Shown: positions 4,392 to 5,303 of the stretch, one piece after another | Numbering within the stretch: the stretch's first letter is position 1 | How the letters are laid out: every line of letters begins with the position of its first letter | Origin: Desulfurococcales archaeon | Lineage (GTDB): Archaea; Thermoproteota; Thermoprotei_A; Sulfolobales; NBVN01 | Length of the DNA: 5,303 nucleotides | Direction of reading: 5' to 3' | Assembly: GCA_027083115.1 (NCBI GenBank) | Contig: JALWQN010000066.1 | Coordinates: 1-5,303 of the forward strand | Translations under genes and position numbers: made by a program | Notes under the pieces: model-generated | Database searches by the model: none | Seen by the model: only the letters and a program-made list of their open reading frames with translations | Told to the model about the DNA's origin: nothing

Positions 4392-5303
4392 ATGGCGAAG
4401 AAAGTTAAGCTCGTTTTAGTTGGTTTCGGTAATGTCGGTAGGGCATTAAGCAGGATTATTGCTTCAAAGAAAGAAATGATTGAGAGTAAGCTCCGAGTTA
4501 GCTTAAAGGTTACTGCAGTAATTGACTCCAAGGGTGCTGCGGTTAAGGATGAGGGATTCACTCCCCAGGAACTGCTGAAGCTTACTGAAGTACCTAGGTC
4601 AGGAGTAAGTTCGTTCATGCCTTACGGAGTTCCTGGTGCAGGAGTTAAAGAGGTTTATGATGTCATAACCCCAGACATCCATATCGAGGCAACGCCCTCT
4701 AACTACGTTAATGGGGAGCCGGGAGTAAGTAATGTTCTTTACGCCTTAGGAAAAGGAGTTAATGTTGTTTCATGCAATAAATCGCCTTTTGCCTTAAGGT
4801 TTCATGAGGTTATGGAGTTAGCTGAAGCTAGGAACTTGGGTATAGGGTTTAAAGCTACAGTGATGGGTGGGGTTCCATTACTGGATCTATTAAGGAGTCT
4901 TAAAGGCATTAAGGTGAAGAGTGTTGAAGGCATTCTTAACGCAACAGCTAATTACATACTGACTGAAATGAGTAGGGAAAGGGTGACCTTCGATGAGGCC
5001 TTAAGGAGGGCTAGGCAGGCGGGGCTTGTTGAGGCTAATCCTGACCTAGATATTAAGGGTTGGGACCCTGCAGCAAAGTTAGTTATAATATCTAATATGT
5101 TGGGTGAACCACTTAAGCTAGAGGACGTTAGTAGGGAGGACTTAAGCAAGATTTTGGTTAGTGATGTCATTGAGGCGACAAAGAAGGGTTACATCATTAA
5201 GTACGTAGCTACCTTAAATCTGGCTGAAGGCAGTGCAGCAGTATATTTGAGGAAATTACCTGAGGATGACTTTCTGGCTAGAACTTCAGGGAAAATGAAT
5301 GCC
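4392..5303 (+). CDS. hom: Homoserine dehydrogenase (3' end beyond window)
   Basis: The frame gives 304 codons and is still open at the right edge. The enzyme reduces aspartate semialdehyde to homoserine with NAD(P)H, the branch point to threonine, methionine and isoleucine. The N-terminal Rossmann domain carries GFGNVG (11-16, G-x-G-x-x-G) and CNKSPFAL (128-135) with the active-site lysine region. The catalytic domain has VEGILNATANYIL (178-190) and then VEANPDLDIKGWDPAAK (213-229). E214, D220, D225 and K229 keep the spacing of the yeast substrate-binding and catalytic residues E208, D214, D219 and K223. Two departures from the common sequence are visible: ATA where GTT is usual in GILNGTTN, and V213 where the PROSITE-type signature expects a small residue. 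There is no fused aspartokinase or room for an N-terminal regulatory domain. The usual length is about 310-430 residues, so either little or an ACT-type tail is missing. Confidence 0.95.
   Translation, partial: MAKKVKLVLVGFGNVGRALSRIIASKKEMIESKLRVSLKVTAVIDSKGAAVKDEGFTPQELLKLTEVPRSGVSSFMPYGVPGAGVKEVYDVITPDIHIEATPSNYVNGEPGVSNVLYALGKGVNVVSCNKSPFALRFHEVMELAEARNLGIGFKATVMGGVPLLDLLRSLKGIKVKSVEGILNATANYILTEMSRERVTFDEALRRARQAGLVEANPDLDIKGWDPAAKLVIISNMLGEPLKLEDVSREDLSKILVSDVIEATKKGYIIKYVATLNLAEGSAAVYLRKLPEDDFLARTSGKMNA

Noticed and set aside
4361..4618. Minus-strand 85-codon open frame
   Set aside because: It is antisense to the start of homoserine dehydrogenase, a well-supported gene.
4952..5170. 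Minus-strand 72-codon open frame
   Set aside because: It is antisense to the catalytic domain of homoserine dehydrogenase and Ser/Leu-rich, as shadow frames typically are.
1..5303. Search for tRNA, rRNA, CRISPR repeats and insertion-sequence ends
   Set aside because: No cloverleaf-like sequence, regularly spaced repeats or paired terminal inverted repeats with target duplications were seen.

Overview
The window is AT-rich archaeal chromosomal DNA, most likely from a thermophilic crenarchaeon (Thermoproteales-like; the genus is a guess). Several genes start with GTG or ATG about 26-28 nt downstream of a TATA-like box with no Shine-Dalgarno sequence, which is the leaderless pattern of Crenarchaeota. 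AGG dominates the arginine codons. Two decayed genes (a HEPN-domain protein and an archaeal-type P-loop ATPase) belong to families common in thermophilic archaea.

Layout. 1-238 (-): N-terminus of a major facilitator transporter that runs off the left edge. 239-459: divergent promoter region with an imperfect inverted repeat. 460-921 (+): ferritin-like four-helix protein. 922-1204: a TATA-like box followed by what may be a badly decayed short gene. 1205-2155 (+): 316-residue GNAT acetyltransferase with a degenerate second half. 2156-3396: about 1.2 kb without an intact gene, but with three recognisable gene relics, all on the minus strand: an ATPase N-terminus with an intact Walker A motif (2291-2541), a membrane-transporter C-terminus (2629-2858) and a HEPN-domain protein broken by a one-base frameshift (2977-3308). 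2156-2290, 2542-2628 and 2859-2976 hold nothing else I recognise except an 11-bp tandem repeat. 3397-4059 (-): a second, single-domain GNAT acetyltransferase, convergent with the first. 4060-4391: divergent promoter region containing a hydrophobic 41-codon fragment with an internal stop. 4392-5303 (+): homoserine dehydrogenase, lacking only its last residues at the right edge.

How the genes relate. The intact genes are monocistronic and appear unrelated in function: transport, a probable iron/redox four-helix protein, two acetyltransferases, and the branch-point enzyme for threonine, methionine and isoleucine synthesis. I see no operon and no working new system. The unusual feature is the density of decaying genes between stable single genes, including a HEPN relic (toxin-like family) and an ATPase relic. 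This suggests a former accessory or defence-type insertion that is being eroded.
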